Shown: positions 8,091 to 17,655, counted from the stretch's first letter. The stretch is 64,000 bases of DNA from JAMXLO01 sp963719805 (GCA_963719805.1 CAVRDF010000008.1:868001-932000), one strand, 5' to 3'. The notes: a model not told the origin generated them from the sequence alone. A program made the numbers and translations.

Positions 8091-8923
8091 AGCAGTTGAT
8101 ACGCATCATTGGACGGTACCCTGCCACTTCTATCGGCGTTGTGCTGTGCGCCGCTGTCGTCATCGCCGCGCTGTTCGCACCATGGCTCGCGCCATTCGAT
8201 CCCAACGACCAGAACATCGTCGATCGCTTGCAGGCACCGAGCGCCGATTACTGGTTGGGAACCGACGCCTATGGCCGCGACGTGTTGTCGCGCATCATGT
8301 GGGGCGGCCGTGTGTCGCTGCTCGTCGCCGTCACCTCGATCAGCGCGGCACTGATCATCGGCGGAATCATCGGCCTGGTCAGCGGCTATGTCGGCGGACG
8401 CTTCGATCTCGGCGTCATGCAGGTGATGGACGTGCTGCTGTCCTTCCCAAGCCTGATCCTTGGCCTGATTGTCGTGGCGCTGTTGGGCCCGGGCGTGGCC
8501 AATCTGGTGTTCGCGATCGCGCTGACCGCCATTGCTCCGTTCGCCCGCATCGCCCGTGCGCCGGTGCTCACCCTGAAGCAGCAGCCGTTCGTCGAGGCCG
8601 GCCGCGCGCTCGGTTTTTCCCACACGCGCATCATGTTTGTACACGTGCTGCCCAACATGCTGAACGAGCTGCTCGTGATGGGCAGCCTATGGATGGCAAC
8701 CGCCGTGCGCACAGAAGCCTCGTTGTCGTTCATTGGTCTTGGCGTGAAACCGCCGACGGCGACCTGGGGCAGCATGATGCGCGAAGGATTCGAGAATATC
8801 CTGGATGCACCGTGGTTGGCATTTTGGCCAGGCATCGCAATCCTGTTGTTGGTGCTGGGTCTCAACATGGTTGGCGACGGGTTGCGCGACGCGACGGACC
8901 CACGCCTGCGTGGCGAGACATAG
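8087..8923 (+). CDS. ABC importer permease, DppC type
   Basis: A 278-residue permease, partner of the DppB-like subunit. The frame is open far upstream, but the real start is the GTG at 8087, which overlaps the preceding TGA in the arrangement GTGA. Features are the first helix, the periplasmic sequence LGTDAYGRDVLSRIMWG that marks the DppC family, and the EAA loop with EAGRALGFSHTRI. The C-terminal helix and DATDPRLRGE close the protein. One base separates its stop from the start of the next ATPase gene. Confidence 0.93.
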   Translation: MKQLIRIIGRYPATSIGVVLCAAVVIAALFAPWLAPFDPNDQNIVDRLQAPSADYWLGTDAYGRDVLSRIMWGGRVSLLVAVTSISAALIIGGIIGLVSGYVGGRFDLGVMQVMDVLLSFPSLILGLIVVALLGPGVANLVFAIALTAIAPFARIARAPVLTLKQQPFVEAGRALGFSHTRIMFVHVLPNMLNELLVMGSLWMATAVRTEASLSFIGLGVKPPTATWGSMMREGFENILDAPWLAFWPGIAILLLVLGLNMVGDGLRDATDPRLRGET

Positions 8924-8924
8924 C

Positions 8925-9887
8925 ATGCTGAACGTCACCGGCCTCTCGAAGCATTTCACCGTACGCAAAGGCTTTCCACGCCCCGTCACCACCGTAGTCC
9001 GCGCCGTCGATGGCATCGATTTCCATGTCGAGCCCGGTGAAGCGTTCGGTCTTGTCGGCGAATCCGGTTGCGGCAAATCGACCGTCCTGCGTGCAGCGTT
9101 GCGGCTGATCGAACCGGACGGCGGTGCGGTGCGCTTCCACGATCAGGACCTGTTGTCCGCACGCGGTTCCGCTTTGACGACGCTACGCCGGCGGCTGCAG
9201 ATCATCTTCCAGGATCCATACTCTTCGCTGAACCCACGCCGGCGTATCGGCCAGACACTCGTCGAGCCACTGGCGGTGCATGGCATTGCCCGCGGCAAGG
9301 CAGCGCGCGAACGAGCGGCGTCGCTGCTCACCGAGGTCGGATTGCCGGCGGCCGCGTTGGACCGATATCCGCACGAATTCTCCGGCGGACAGCGTCAGCG
9401 CATCGGTATCGCCCGCGCCCTCACGCTGGAACCCGAACTGATATTCGCCGACGAACCGGTATCCGCGCTCGACGTGTCGGTGCAGGCCCAGGTGCTGCTT
9501 CTCTTGAGGGACCTGCAGGCCAAGCGTGGTCTCGCCTTCGTATTCGTCAGTCACGAACTGGGCGTGGTTCGCTGGTTCTGCACGCGCGTTGCGGTGATGT
9601 ATCTGGGGCGCATCGTCGAACAAGGTCCGGTCGCCCGCGTGTTCTCGACACCCCGTCATCCCTATACGCAGATGTTGCGCGATGCCTCGCCGGTACCGGA
9701 TCCGTCGCGCCGCGGCGAGCTGCCGCGTGTCACCGGCGAAATTCCCTCAGCGGCCGACCCGCCGGCCGGCTGTCATTTCCATCCTCGCTGTCCGCGCGCG
9801 AGCGATCTGTGCCGGACATCGTATCCGGCGTGGAGTGATCCGGATGGGCACGGCTTCGCCTGCCACCATCCGCTACAGGACGCGTAG
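8925..9887 (+). CDS. Peptide-type ABC importer ATPase subunit (DppF/OppF-like)
   Basis: A 320-residue second ATPase that pairs with the DppD-like subunit to power the importer. ATG 8925 follows the permease stop directly. Walker A GESGCGKST, signature FSGGQRQRIG, Walker B LIFADEPVSALD and the switch His (SHELGVV) are all intact, and the oligopeptide C-terminal extension (HFHPRCPRA) is present. It closes the five-gene transport cluster; the next gene is convergent and ends four bases away. That close facing arrangement leaves no room for a conventional terminator. Confidence 0.93.
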   Translation: MLNVTGLSKHFTVRKGFPRPVTTVVRAVDGIDFHVEPGEAFGLVGESGCGKSTVLRAALRLIEPDGGAVRFHDQDLLSARGSALTTLRRRLQIIFQDPYSSLNPRRRIGQTLVEPLAVHGIARGKAARERAASLLTEVGLPAAALDRYPHEFSGGQRQRIGIARALTLEPELIFADEPVSALDVSVQAQVLLLLRDLQAKRGLAFVFVSHELGVVRWFCTRVAVMYLGRIVEQGPVARVFSTPRHPYTQMLRDASPVPDPSRRGELPRVTGEIPSAADPPAGCHFHPRCPRASDLCRTSYPAWSDPDGHGFACHHPLQDA

Positions 9888-9890
9888 CAG

Positions 9891-10850
9891 TTACAGCCGA
9901 AGCAGCCGTACGGCATTTCCGCTGGCAATCTTCGCACGATCCTCGGCGCACAACGGAATCGTCGGCAACCAGTCAGTGCCTGGCTTGTTGGGGACGAACG
10001 GATAGTCGACTGAGAACATGATTCGATCCACTCCGAGCTCCTGCACACAGCACAGCAGTGCAGGATCGGAAAAGAAGCCGCTCGTGGTGATGTAGAAATG
10101 CTCGCAGAAGATGTCGCGGAAGGCGCGGCGGCCGGGGCCTTCGCGCTTGAACCCTGCATCGATGCGCCATAGCAGGAACGGCAGGCCTTCGCCGAGATGG
10201 CCAAGGATAACCTTCAGCTTCGGGTAGGCGTCGAACACACCGGACAGCACCATGCGCACACCCTGCGTCGCCGTCTCCACAGTAAAGCCCCATGCGGCGC
10301 GCAGGATCATTGGCCAGTCCTGCACGTAATCCTTGTAGTATGTCTCGATTACCGCCGGTTGCGGCATGGTCGGATGTAAATACAGAGGCACGTCCAATGC
10401 CTGCGCACGCTCGCAGATCGGCCAGAACCGCTTGTCATCGAAGAACACGCCATTGGTGGTGCCGTTTATCAGCGCACCCTTGAAGCCAAGTTGCGTGACC
10501 GCGCGTTCCAGTTCGTCGGCCGCGGCTTTGGGATCCGGTGTGGGGATGGCAGCGAATGCGGCGAACCGGGTGGGATTCGCAAGCACAGTCTCCGCCAGCC
10601 GATCGTTGGCAATGCGCGCCAGGCGCGTCGCTGTTGCAGCATCGAATTTCTGCAAACCGGGGTTGCCGTGCGACAGCACCTGCATGTCGATGCCGGCTTC
10701 GTCCATCTCCTTGATACGAAGGCCGGCAAGGTCGTTTAGCCGCTCCGCCAGCGCGGGAAGCTGCCGCTGATCTTCAGGTGCGTAGGCGCGATGGACGTCG
10801 GGATCCTGGTAGTGCTCTTCGATAGTGATGACGCGTGGTTTCGCTGACAT
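9891..10850 (-). CDS. Amidohydrolase-family decarboxylase, gamma-resorcylate decarboxylase-like
   Basis: A 319-residue metal-dependent TIM-barrel enzyme of the ACMSD branch of amidohydrolases. The metal motifs follow the pattern of 2,6-dihydroxybenzoate (gamma-resorcylate) decarboxylase: IEEH near the N-terminus in place of HxH, YLHP around residue 160, LGHLGEGLP around 210 and SVDYPF near 280. These enzymes remove CO2 from hydroxylated aromatic acids without oxidation. The start ATG 10850 has AGGGAGG upstream; a longer frame to 10868 lacks one. It shares orientation with the flavin monooxygenase upstream and faces the ABC importer, which suggests uptake and breakdown of an aromatic or heterocyclic compound. 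Substrate is not determined. Confidence 0.82.
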   Translation of the reverse strand: MSAKPRVITIEEHYQDPDVHRAYAPEDQRQLPALAERLNDLAGLRIKEMDEAGIDMQVLSHGNPGLQKFDAATATRLARIANDRLAETVLANPTRFAAFAAIPTPDPKAAADELERAVTQLGFKGALINGTTNGVFFDDKRFWPICERAQALDVPLYLHPTMPQPAVIETYYKDYVQDWPMILRAAWGFTVETATQGVRMVLSGVFDAYPKLKVILGHLGEGLPFLLWRIDAGFKREGPGRRAFRDIFCEHFYITTSGFFSDPALLCCVQELGVDRIMFSVDYPFVPNKPGTDWLPTIPLCAEDRAKIASGNAVRLLRL

Positions 10851-10916
10851 GATTGCCTCCCTGGGCATTTTTAGCTCGGTGTTTTAAATGACAGCGAGGC
10901 GGCGCCGCGATACGCG

Positions 10917-12272
10917 TCACTCCGCCGCGCGCTGCATGCGCGCCCGGGTATAGCGGTTCATCGCTGCTTTAAGGCCAAGGTTCTCCCGCAACGTCTGACC
11001 TTCGTACGCGGTACGGAACAGGCCGCGGCGTTGCAGTTCAGGCGTGACCATTTCGACGAAATCGTCGCAGCCGCCGGGGAGGTGTGTCGGCGTGATATTG
11101 AAGCCGTCGCAGGCACCATTCTCAAACCAATGCTGCATCGCGTCGGCGACCTGCTCCGCGGTGCCTATGACGCAGAACCCTCCCATGCCGGCGATCTGCT
11201 GATAAAGCTGGCGAATGGTTGGGTTTTCGCGCCGGACGCCGGCTAGGAACTGCTCGCTGATGCTGCGGATTTCACGCGGGCCGAGCGCATCGAGCGGAAC
11301 AGGACCATCCAGATCGTAGCCAGACAGATCGCCGAACGTGCCGTGCAGACGTTGGAGGCCAACCAAAGGATCAAGCAGGTCCTGCAACTGCTGGAATTTA
11401 GCGCGTGCTTCTGCCTCGGTTCGGCCAACTACGGGACGGATCGCCGGCAGGATCTTCACCTCGTCAGGGTCGCGGTGGTACTTCGCCATCCGGCCCTTGA
11501 TGTCAGCGTAGTACGCGCGCGCAATGTCGAACGACGTGTGTATGGCATAAACCACATCGGCAGTGGCCGCGGCGATCTCGCGACCCTGATCCGAGGCGCC
11601 GGCCTGCACGATCACCGGATGGCCTTGCGGCATGCTCGCCACATTCAGCGGCCCACGCACCGAGAAGTATTTCCCCTTGTGATCCAGCACATGCATCTTC
11701 GCCTCGTCGAAGAATTGGCCAGATGATTTGTCATAGACGAAGGCGCCGTCTTCCCAACTGTCCCACAGACCCTTCACCACATCGATGAACTCGGCGGCAC
11801 GCTCGTAGCGTGTGTCGTAATCGAGATGCTGTTCGCGGCTGAAATTCTTCGCTTCTGCCTCGGACCACGACGTCACCATGTTCCAGCCGGCTCGGCCGTG
11901 GCTGATCAGATCGAGCGTCGCGAATTTGCGCGCGACATGATACGGCTCGTTATAAGTCGTCGAAGCCGTCGTCACCAGGCCGATATACTTCGTCACCATC
12001 GCCAGGGCCGGCAGCAATGTCATCGGCTCCATCTCGACGATTTCGTAACCCGAACGTGCCAGTGAGCCACGGGGCGCATCGCGTTCGCGAATGCCGATAC
12101 CGTCGGCGAAGAAGATCAGGTCGCACAGGCCGCGTTCCGCGGTTTGCGCATTCCGCACATAGTGTTCGATGCGAAGGGTGCCGTCGGCCGGCACATCCGG
12201 ATGGCGCCACGCAGCAGGATGGTAGCCGATGCCGCGGATCGACATTCCGATACGCATCATTCGCCTGGCCAT
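10917..12272 (-). CDS. NtaA/SnaA/DszA-family FMNH2-dependent monooxygenase
   Basis: A 451-residue luciferase-like monooxygenase of the NtaA/SnaA/DszA group, which oxidise chelators, sulfur heterocycles and similar xenobiotics using reduced FMN from a separate reductase. Family marks are the GxGYHPAAWR stretch near the start, EPMTLLPALAMVT, GRAGWNMVTSW around residue 130, and HPVIVQAGASDQGRE around residue 215. Length matches the family. It lies 66 bases upstream of the decarboxylase on the same strand, probably in one transcript. No flavin reductase gene is nearby. Confidence 0.88.
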   Translation of the reverse strand: MARRMMRIGMSIRGIGYHPAAWRHPDVPADGTLRIEHYVRNAQTAERGLCDLIFFADGIGIRERDAPRGSLARSGYEIVEMEPMTLLPALAMVTKYIGLVTTASTTYNEPYHVARKFATLDLISHGRAGWNMVTSWSEAEAKNFSREQHLDYDTRYERAAEFIDVVKGLWDSWEDGAFVYDKSSGQFFDEAKMHVLDHKGKYFSVRGPLNVASMPQGHPVIVQAGASDQGREIAAATADVVYAIHTSFDIARAYYADIKGRMAKYHRDPDEVKILPAIRPVVGRTEAEARAKFQQLQDLLDPLVGLQRLHGTFGDLSGYDLDGPVPLDALGPREIRSISEQFLAGVRRENPTIRQLYQQIAGMGGFCVIGTAEQVADAMQHWFENGACDGFNITPTHLPGGCDDFVEMVTPELQRRGLFRTAYEGQTLRENLGLKAAMNRYTRARMQRAAE

Positions 12273-12338
12273 GAGACTGTCCTGCTTCGCTGTCTGCTCT
12301 GATGAGCGACTATGCGAGCCCGCGTGCGTCGCGGCAAC

Positions 12339-13304
12339 TCATCGGCCCGCCCTCCGCAGGGTGTGCAGCGTCACCTCGGGTGGGCAATTGAAGCGGACCG
12401 GAACGCCGCATGCCCCCGCGCCAACGGATGTGTAGCCGGCCATCCCGCGATAGCGCCATGCGCCTTTGCCAAACGATCGCGGCATTTTCGACGAGAGTAT
12501 GATCGGAATTCCGCCCGGCAGACAGATCTGGCCGCCATGCGTATGCCCCGCCAGCATGAGGTCGAAGCCGGCATGCGACGCCTGGCGATAAATTTCCGGC
12601 GTGTGCGACAGCAGGATCGAGAACATGTCATCCGGCATTGCGGCGGCGACCTTCTCGATGTTGTCGACCCGATAAAAATGCGCGTCGTCGATGCCAGCAA
12701 GAAAGATCCGCTGGCCGCCGCGCTCAATCATCAGCTGCTCGTTCAGCAGCATCCGGATACCCATGCGCTCTAGGTCCGGCACCATCTGGACGGTGTCGTG
12801 ATTGCCCAGGACGCCGTAGATGTCACCGTGCAATGCCTCACGAAGACGCCCCATGTTGGTGAGCGAAGGCTGGAACGGGCCGTAAGTGCGTCCGCGGTAA
12901 TCACCCGTCAGCACGCAGAGGTCGTATCGCAGGTCACCAACCAGGCGTGCGGCTGCTGCCATGGCGGCGGCACTCATGTCGGCGTGCAAGTCGGTAAGGT
13001 GCAGGATCGTGAAGCCGTCGAATTCCGCCGGCAGCCGATCAGAGAACACCTGGTTGCTCCGCAGCTGCATCCGGGTGGCGTTGGCACAGCCGCGCCAATA
13101 GCTGCCGGTAAGCAGCAACACCGCGCCGATGATGGCGTGCGATATCGGCAGGTTCTCGATATGAAAGAACGTCAATCCCTGGCCGAAAGCCTGCGCCTCG
13201 TGGTCGACCTCGATGCCGCGCCGCTGACGGGCATGGACGCGGCCCAGGCGGCCTTCCAGCGCGCGGTCGATCTCCTCGGCGTCAAGGAACTCGCCGGGGT
13301 TCAC
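12339..13304 (-). CDS. Calcineurin-like metallophosphoesterase
   Basis: A 321-residue phosphoesterase with all metal-binding motifs: HLTDLHAD (DxH), LTGDYRG (GD), VLGNHDT (GNHD), the LLSHTPE histidine, and GHTHGGQ. The order and the GHTHGGQ end place it with YaeI/UDP-2,3-diacylglucosamine-type enzymes. The N-terminal 80 residues contain a short hydrophobic stretch (AIIGAVLLLTG), which may hold it at the membrane. The 5' end is uncertain because the frame starts in a region without a clear ribosome binding site. Substrate unknown. Confidence 0.82.
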   Translation of the reverse strand: MNPGEFLDAEEIDRALEGRLGRVHARQRRGIEVDHEAQAFGQGLTFFHIENLPISHAIIGAVLLLTGSYWRGCANATRMQLRSNQVFSDRLPAEFDGFTILHLTDLHADMSAAAMAAAARLVGDLRYDLCVLTGDYRGRTYGPFQPSLTNMGRLREALHGDIYGVLGNHDTVQMVPDLERMGIRMLLNEQLMIERGGQRIFLAGIDDAHFYRVDNIEKVAAAMPDDMFSILLSHTPEIYRQASHAGFDLMLAGHTHGGQICLPGGIPIILSSKMPRSFGKGAWRYRGMAGYTSVGAGACGVPVRFNCPPEVTLHTLRRAGR

Positions 13305-13481
13305 ATTGCCCCCCTCGCGCGGTCAGCAAGAGGTTGCCGCCATGCGGAAAGCGTCATCGCGAGGTGCGCGGCGGCGAAGCAACCCAGAAGCTGAACGAAC
13401 GCCATCCCGCTGGATTACTTCGCCGCGCTTGCCATGACGAGAGGCACGGCCCCAGACGGACTCTCAGACCCGGGACACTGG

Positions 13482-14804
13482 CTACAGAATGAACCGGCTC
13501 AGATCGCCCTTCTGCGCCAGCGGCGCCACCCGGTCATTCACATACGCCGCGTCCACTGTAATCGCCTCACCGGCCTTGTCGGTCGCGGTGAAGCTGATCT
13601 CCTCCAGCAGCCGCTCCAGCACCGTGTGCAGACGCCGCGCGCCGATATTCTCGACGCGTTCGTTGATGTCGGCGGCCAAATCCGACAACGCATCCACGGC
13701 ATCATCGGTGAACGACAGCGCGACCTTCTCGGTACCCAGCAAGGCGGCGGACTGCTTCAGCAGCGAATGCTCCGGTTCGGTCAGGATTTGCCGCAGATCG
13801 TCGCGCGTCAGCCCCGCAAGCTCCACACGTATCGGCAGCCGCCCTTGCAGTTCAGGCAGCAGGTCCGATGGCTTGGCCAGATGAAAAGCACCGGAGGCGA
13901 TGAACAGCACATGGTCGGTCTTCACCGGTCCGTATTTCGTGCTCACTGTGGTGCCCTCGATCAGTGGCAGCAGATCACGCTGCACACCTTCGCGCGAGAC
14001 ATCGCCACCACGGAAGCCGCCTTCCATGGTGCGCGCCGCGACCTTGTCGATCTCGTCGATGAAGACGATGCCGTTGTTCTCGGCATGCGACACCGCGTCC
14101 TTGGTCAGCCGGTCGTTGTCGAGCAGATTGTCGGCTTCTTCCTGTTCCAGCAGACGCCGCGCGGCCTCTACAGTCAGCTTGCGCTTCTGCATCGGCCGGC
14201 CGCCGAACATGCCCTTCATCATTTCACCCAGGTTGATCACCTGTCCGGGCGGCATTCCAGGAATGTCGAGCTGTCCGATCGGCGTACCGGACGACTGCGT
14301 CATCTCGATCTCGATCTCCTTCTGCTCGAACTCGCCGTTGCGCAACATGCGACGGAACCTCGAGCGCGTATCCGCGGCAGCGCCTTCACCGACCAGCGCG
14401 GTGATAAGCCGCTCCTCAGCGGCAAGCTCCGCCTGCGCCTGCACGTCCTTGCGCGAGGCCTCGCGCAGCATGTTGATGCTGGCTTCGACCAGGTCGCGCG
14501 CGATGCTCTCCACGTCGCGGCCGACGTAGCCGACTTCAGTGAACTTGGTCGCCTCTACCTTGAGGAACGGCGCCTGTGCCAACTTCGCCAGGCGCCGGGC
14601 GATCTCCGTTTTGCCGCAGCCCGTGGGCCCAATCATCAGGATGTTCTTGGGCACTACTTCCTCACGCATCGCCTCGGGCAGCTGCTGCCGCCGCCAGCGA
14701 TTGCGCAATGCGATTGCCACGGCGCGTTTGGCATCGTTCTGGCCGACAATGAAGCGGTCCAGCTCAGAAACGATCTCGCGCGGTGTATAGGTCGGGATTT
14801 CCAT
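13482..14804 (-). CDS. hslU: ATP-dependent protease ATPase subunit HslU
   Basis: A 440-residue AAA+ unfoldase that forms the hexameric cap of the HslVU cytoplasmic protease. It shows the N-terminal TPREIVSELDRFIVGQ, Walker A GPTGCGKTE at about residue 58, VGYVGRDVES pore-loop region, Walker B IVFIDEIDK, the family-specific I domain, and the C-terminal DLSRFIL tail that activates HslV. Length is standard. The ATG immediately follows the stop of hslV with no spacing, so translation is coupled. Confidence 0.97.
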   Translation of the reverse strand: MEIPTYTPREIVSELDRFIVGQNDAKRAVAIALRNRWRRQQLPEAMREEVVPKNILMIGPTGCGKTEIARRLAKLAQAPFLKVEATKFTEVGYVGRDVESIARDLVEASINMLREASRKDVQAQAELAAEERLITALVGEGAAADTRSRFRRMLRNGEFEQKEIEIEMTQSSGTPIGQLDIPGMPPGQVINLGEMMKGMFGGRPMQKRKLTVEAARRLLEQEEADNLLDNDRLTKDAVSHAENNGIVFIDEIDKVAARTMEGGFRGGDVSREGVQRDLLPLIEGTTVSTKYGPVKTDHVLFIASGAFHLAKPSDLLPELQGRLPIRVELAGLTRDDLRQILTEPEHSLLKQSAALLGTEKVALSFTDDAVDALSDLAADINERVENIGARRLHTVLERLLEEISFTATDKAGEAITVDAAYVNDRVAPLAQKGDLSRFIL

Positions 14805-15371
14805 CTAGATGGTCTCGAGTATGACGTTGTTGTTGGTATAGACGCAGATCTCCGCTGCGATCTTCATCGCCCGGCGGGCGATATCCTCGGCCGACAGGCC
14901 TTCCACGGCCATCAGCGCGCGCGCTGCCGATAGTGCGTAATTGCCGCCCGAGCCGATGGCAATCACGCCGTCCTCCGGCTCCAGCACGTCGCCGGTACCG
15001 GTCAGGGTGAAGCTCCGGTCCTTGTCGGCCACCGCCATCATCGCCTCCAACCGGCGCAGGTAGCGGTCAGTCCGCCAGTCCTTGGCAAGATCGACGCAGG
15101 CCCGTTCGAGTTGGCCGGGGAAGCGCTCGAGCTTGCTTTCCAGCCGCTCGAGCAAGGTAAAAGCATCGGCGGTGGCGCCGGCGAAGCCTGCCAGCACCGT
15201 GCCGCCGGTGCCGATACGGCGCACCTTGCGGGCGTTGCCTTTGACGATGGTCTGCCCCATGGAAACCTGGCCGTCCCCGGCCATGGCCACGTGCCCATCC
15301 CGCCTGACGCACAGGATGGTTGTGCCGTGCCACCCGGTCGGGTCGGCGGCGGCGAATGTCGAGTTTTGCAT
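14805..15371 (-). CDS. hslV: ATP-dependent protease peptidase subunit HslV
   Basis: A 188-residue proteasome-like peptidase. The active N-terminal threonine is Thr17 in WHGTTILCV, so the first 16 residues are a propeptide removed by self-processing; in E. coli only Met is removed, so this is a long leader. The GDGQVSMG and GSGGNYALSAARAL motifs are intact. It is the first gene of the hslVU operon and its stop is fused to the start of hslU. No sigma-32-like promoter could be assigned by eye. Confidence 0.97.
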   Translation of the reverse strand: MQNSTFAAADPTGWHGTTILCVRRDGHVAMAGDGQVSMGQTIVKGNARKVRRIGTGGTVLAGFAGATADAFTLLERLESKLERFPGQLERACVDLAKDWRTDRYLRRLEAMMAVADKDRSFTLTGTGDVLEPEDGVIAIGSGGNYALSAARALMAVEGLSAEDIARRAMKIAAEICVYTNNNVILETI

Positions 15372-15426
15372 GATCGGCCTAGATGGGCGGGATCAACGCC
15401 GCCGACAAGATGGGGTGTGGCGGATC

Positions 15427-16059
15427 TCAGCCAGTCAACACCAGCCGAGGGAGCTGCTCGAGGGTCGCTGCGTGCAGCAACGGCGCCGGGGCGCCGTCGG
15501 GCGGCACCATACCGACCCGGTCGTGCCAATACGTGGCAAGCCCCAGGCGCCCTGTGCCGATCAGGTCATAGGCCGAGCCAGCCACGAACAGCGCACGCGA
15601 TACCGGAACGCCTGATTTAGCCAAGGCAAGCTCGTACGGATGGGGATGTGGCTTGTAGAAGCCCGCGCGCTCGGCCGTGACAAGTGTGTCGAAAGGGACA
15701 CCAACGCAGCCGGCAGCGATGCGGCCAAGCCGCTCGGAACAATTGGTCACCAGACCGAGCGGCACGCCCGCGGCGGCCAGTGCGCCAAGGGCTTCACTCA
15801 CACCAGGCCAGGGGCGCAATTCGCCGTAACGCGCCTCCAGGTGCAATGCGAGCTGCCGCGACAGTCCCATCGCCGCAGCGGCGTCGGCGGCCAACTCCTC
15901 ATATGGACGATAGGCGACGGTCTGATACGTGATGCGCAGGTACTCAGCTCGCCAACGGCGACCCGCCTCAGCACCGCCAGCGACCTCATTCCACAACGAC
16001 CAACTGTCGAGCAGGGCAGTGAGCAGGTCGAATAACACAACATCATAGCGATTGGGCAT
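15427..16059 (-). CDS. HAD-superfamily hydrolase, haloacid-dehalogenase-like
   Basis: A 210-residue HAD hydrolase. Motif I is LFDLLTALLDS: the nucleophile Asp11 is present, but the second Asp of the usual DxDGT is Leu and GT is TA. Motif II is TNCSER, motif III Lys is in GFYKPHP and motif IV is GSAYDLIG. Loss of the second Asp argues against a phosphatase and is closer to 2-haloacid dehalogenases, which also lack it. The frame is open 78 codons further upstream, but ATG 16059 with GGAG before it matches the family start. It is divergent from the MFS transporter gene at 16220, so the two may share a control region. Confidence 0.8.
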   Translation of the reverse strand: MPNRYDVVLFDLLTALLDSWSLWNEVAGGAEAGRRWRAEYLRITYQTVAYRPYEELAADAAAAMGLSRQLALHLEARYGELRPWPGVSEALGALAAAGVPLGLVTNCSERLGRIAAGCVGVPFDTLVTAERAGFYKPHPHPYELALAKSGVPVSRALFVAGSAYDLIGTGRLGLATYWHDRVGMVPPDGAPAPLLHAATLEQLPRLVLTG

Positions 16060-16219
16060 CTGCGCTCCGTGCCAGCATGGTGGTGGGCATGCACGGTTCC
16101 ATGCAAGGCCGCTCGCGCTCCGACTCGTGACGGCGGCGCCCTTGACCCATTTCGGAGCATACGTCCCACTTGTGCATGTCGGCCGATTTGGTCGGGCGCC
16201 GGATTGAGAGGGAAGTGCA

Positions 16220-17617
16220 ATGGCCACACAAGCGGAGCTTGCAGCACGGCTCGATCGGTTGCCGATGACCAAACACATCTGGTACCTGGTCACGCTGATT
16301 TCGCTCGGCGGCTGCTTCGAGATCTACGACTTGTTCCTTACCGCCTATATCGCGCCGGGGCTGAACAAGGCCGGTTATTTCACGCCCGAATCGCTCGGCG
16401 TGTTCAACATCCTCGGTCCCATCGGCGTCGCCGGTATCGGCACCTTCGTGTTCTCGCTATTCGCCGGACTGTTCGTCGGTGCCATATGCCTGGGCCACGT
16501 CGCAGACCACTATGGCAGACGCACCGTCTTCACCTTCTCGCTGGTCTGGTATTCGATCACCACCGCTATCATGGCGTTCCAGTCCTCGGGCTTTGGAGTT
16601 GATCTGTGGCGCTTCATTGCCGGCATTGGCATCGGCGTCGAATTAGTCACCATCGACACCTATGTCGCGGAACTGGTTCCGCTGAGCCATCGCGGCCGCG
16701 CCTTTGCCTACAACCAGTTCTTCCAATTCATCGCCGTGCCGATCATGGCTTTCATCGCCTACCTGCTGGTGCCGACCGCCCCATTCGGCTTCGAGGGTTG
16801 GCGCTGGGTCGTGCTGATCGGTTCAGCCGGCGCCATCGTGATCTGGTTCATCCGCCTCGGTCTGCCAGAATCGCCACGCTGGCTGGCGCGTCACAACCGG
16901 ATGGCCGACGCGGAACAAGTCGTGGCCAGGATCGAGGCTGGCGTCACGGCGGACATCGGTGGAGCGTTGCCGCCTCCAGGCAGACAGCAGGAGATCGAGG
17001 AAGGCGAAGGCACTTTCGCCGAGATCTGGCAGCCACCATACGATCGGCGCGCGATCATCCTGTCGGTGTTCAACTTCTTCCAGACATTCGGCTATTACGG
17101 CTTCGCTGCCTGGGTCCCGACGCTGCTGATCGCCAAGGGCATCACCATCACCACCAGCCTGCTCTATGCGTTCGTCATCGCGATCGCCAACCCGGTTGGG
17201 CCACTACTGGGCACGCTGATCGCCGACAAGATGGAGCGGAAATGGCAGGTGTGCGGCGGCGCCATCGGTATCGGTGTGTTCGGCATGCTGTTCGCCAACG
17301 CAACCGATGCGACGCTGCTGATCGTGCTCGGCGTGCTGGTGACGCTATGCAACAACTGGATGTCGTTCAGTTTCCACAACTACCAGTCAGAGCTGTTTCC
17401 CACACGCATTCGCTCTCGCGCCGTCGGGTTTGTTTATTCATGGAGCCGACTCTCGGCAGCCTTGTCAGGTCTCGTGGTGGCCTATTTGCTGAATTTCGGC
17501 GGCGTCACCGCCGTATTCAGCTTCATCGCTTTCGCCATGTTGATTGTGGTGATCTCGATCGGCGGCTTCGGCCCGCGCACACGAGGCCTGGCGCTGGAGG
17601 CGATTTCCAACGCGTAA
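16220..17617 (+). CDS. MFS transporter (metabolite:H+ symporter type)
   Basis: A 465-residue major facilitator with twelve predicted helices in two halves and a cytoplasmic loop near residues 225-270. The motif-A loop between helices 2 and 3 reads GHVADHYGRRTVF, typical of sugar and aromatic-acid symporters. ATG 16220 has GAGGGA upstream. It is divergent from the haloacid-dehalogenase-like gene; the 160 bases between them probably hold both promoters, and a halogenated or simple organic acid is a reasonable but untested substrate. Confidence 0.9.
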   Translation: MATQAELAARLDRLPMTKHIWYLVTLISLGGCFEIYDLFLTAYIAPGLNKAGYFTPESLGVFNILGPIGVAGIGTFVFSLFAGLFVGAICLGHVADHYGRRTVFTFSLVWYSITTAIMAFQSSGFGVDLWRFIAGIGIGVELVTIDTYVAELVPLSHRGRAFAYNQFFQFIAVPIMAFIAYLLVPTAPFGFEGWRWVVLIGSAGAIVIWFIRLGLPESPRWLARHNRMADAEQVVARIEAGVTADIGGALPPPGRQQEIEEGEGTFAEIWQPPYDRRAIILSVFNFFQTFGYYGFAAWVPTLLIAKGITITTSLLYAFVIAIANPVGPLLGTLIADKMERKWQVCGGAIGIGVFGMLFANATDATLLIVLGVLVTLCNNWMSFSFHNYQSELFPTRIRSRAVGFVYSWSRLSAALSGLVVAYLLNFGGVTAVFSFIAFAMLIVVISIGGFGPRTRGLALEAISNA

Positions 17618-17655
17618 AGCTGCGTGCTGAACGGGCCGGCCGCCTTTGCGCGCAG

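Noticed and set aside
13434..14933. A 499-codon plus-strand frame opposite hslU/hslV
   Set aside because: It is the GC-rich shadow of hslU and hslV, with His/Arg/Gln-rich non-protein-like composition and no binding site.
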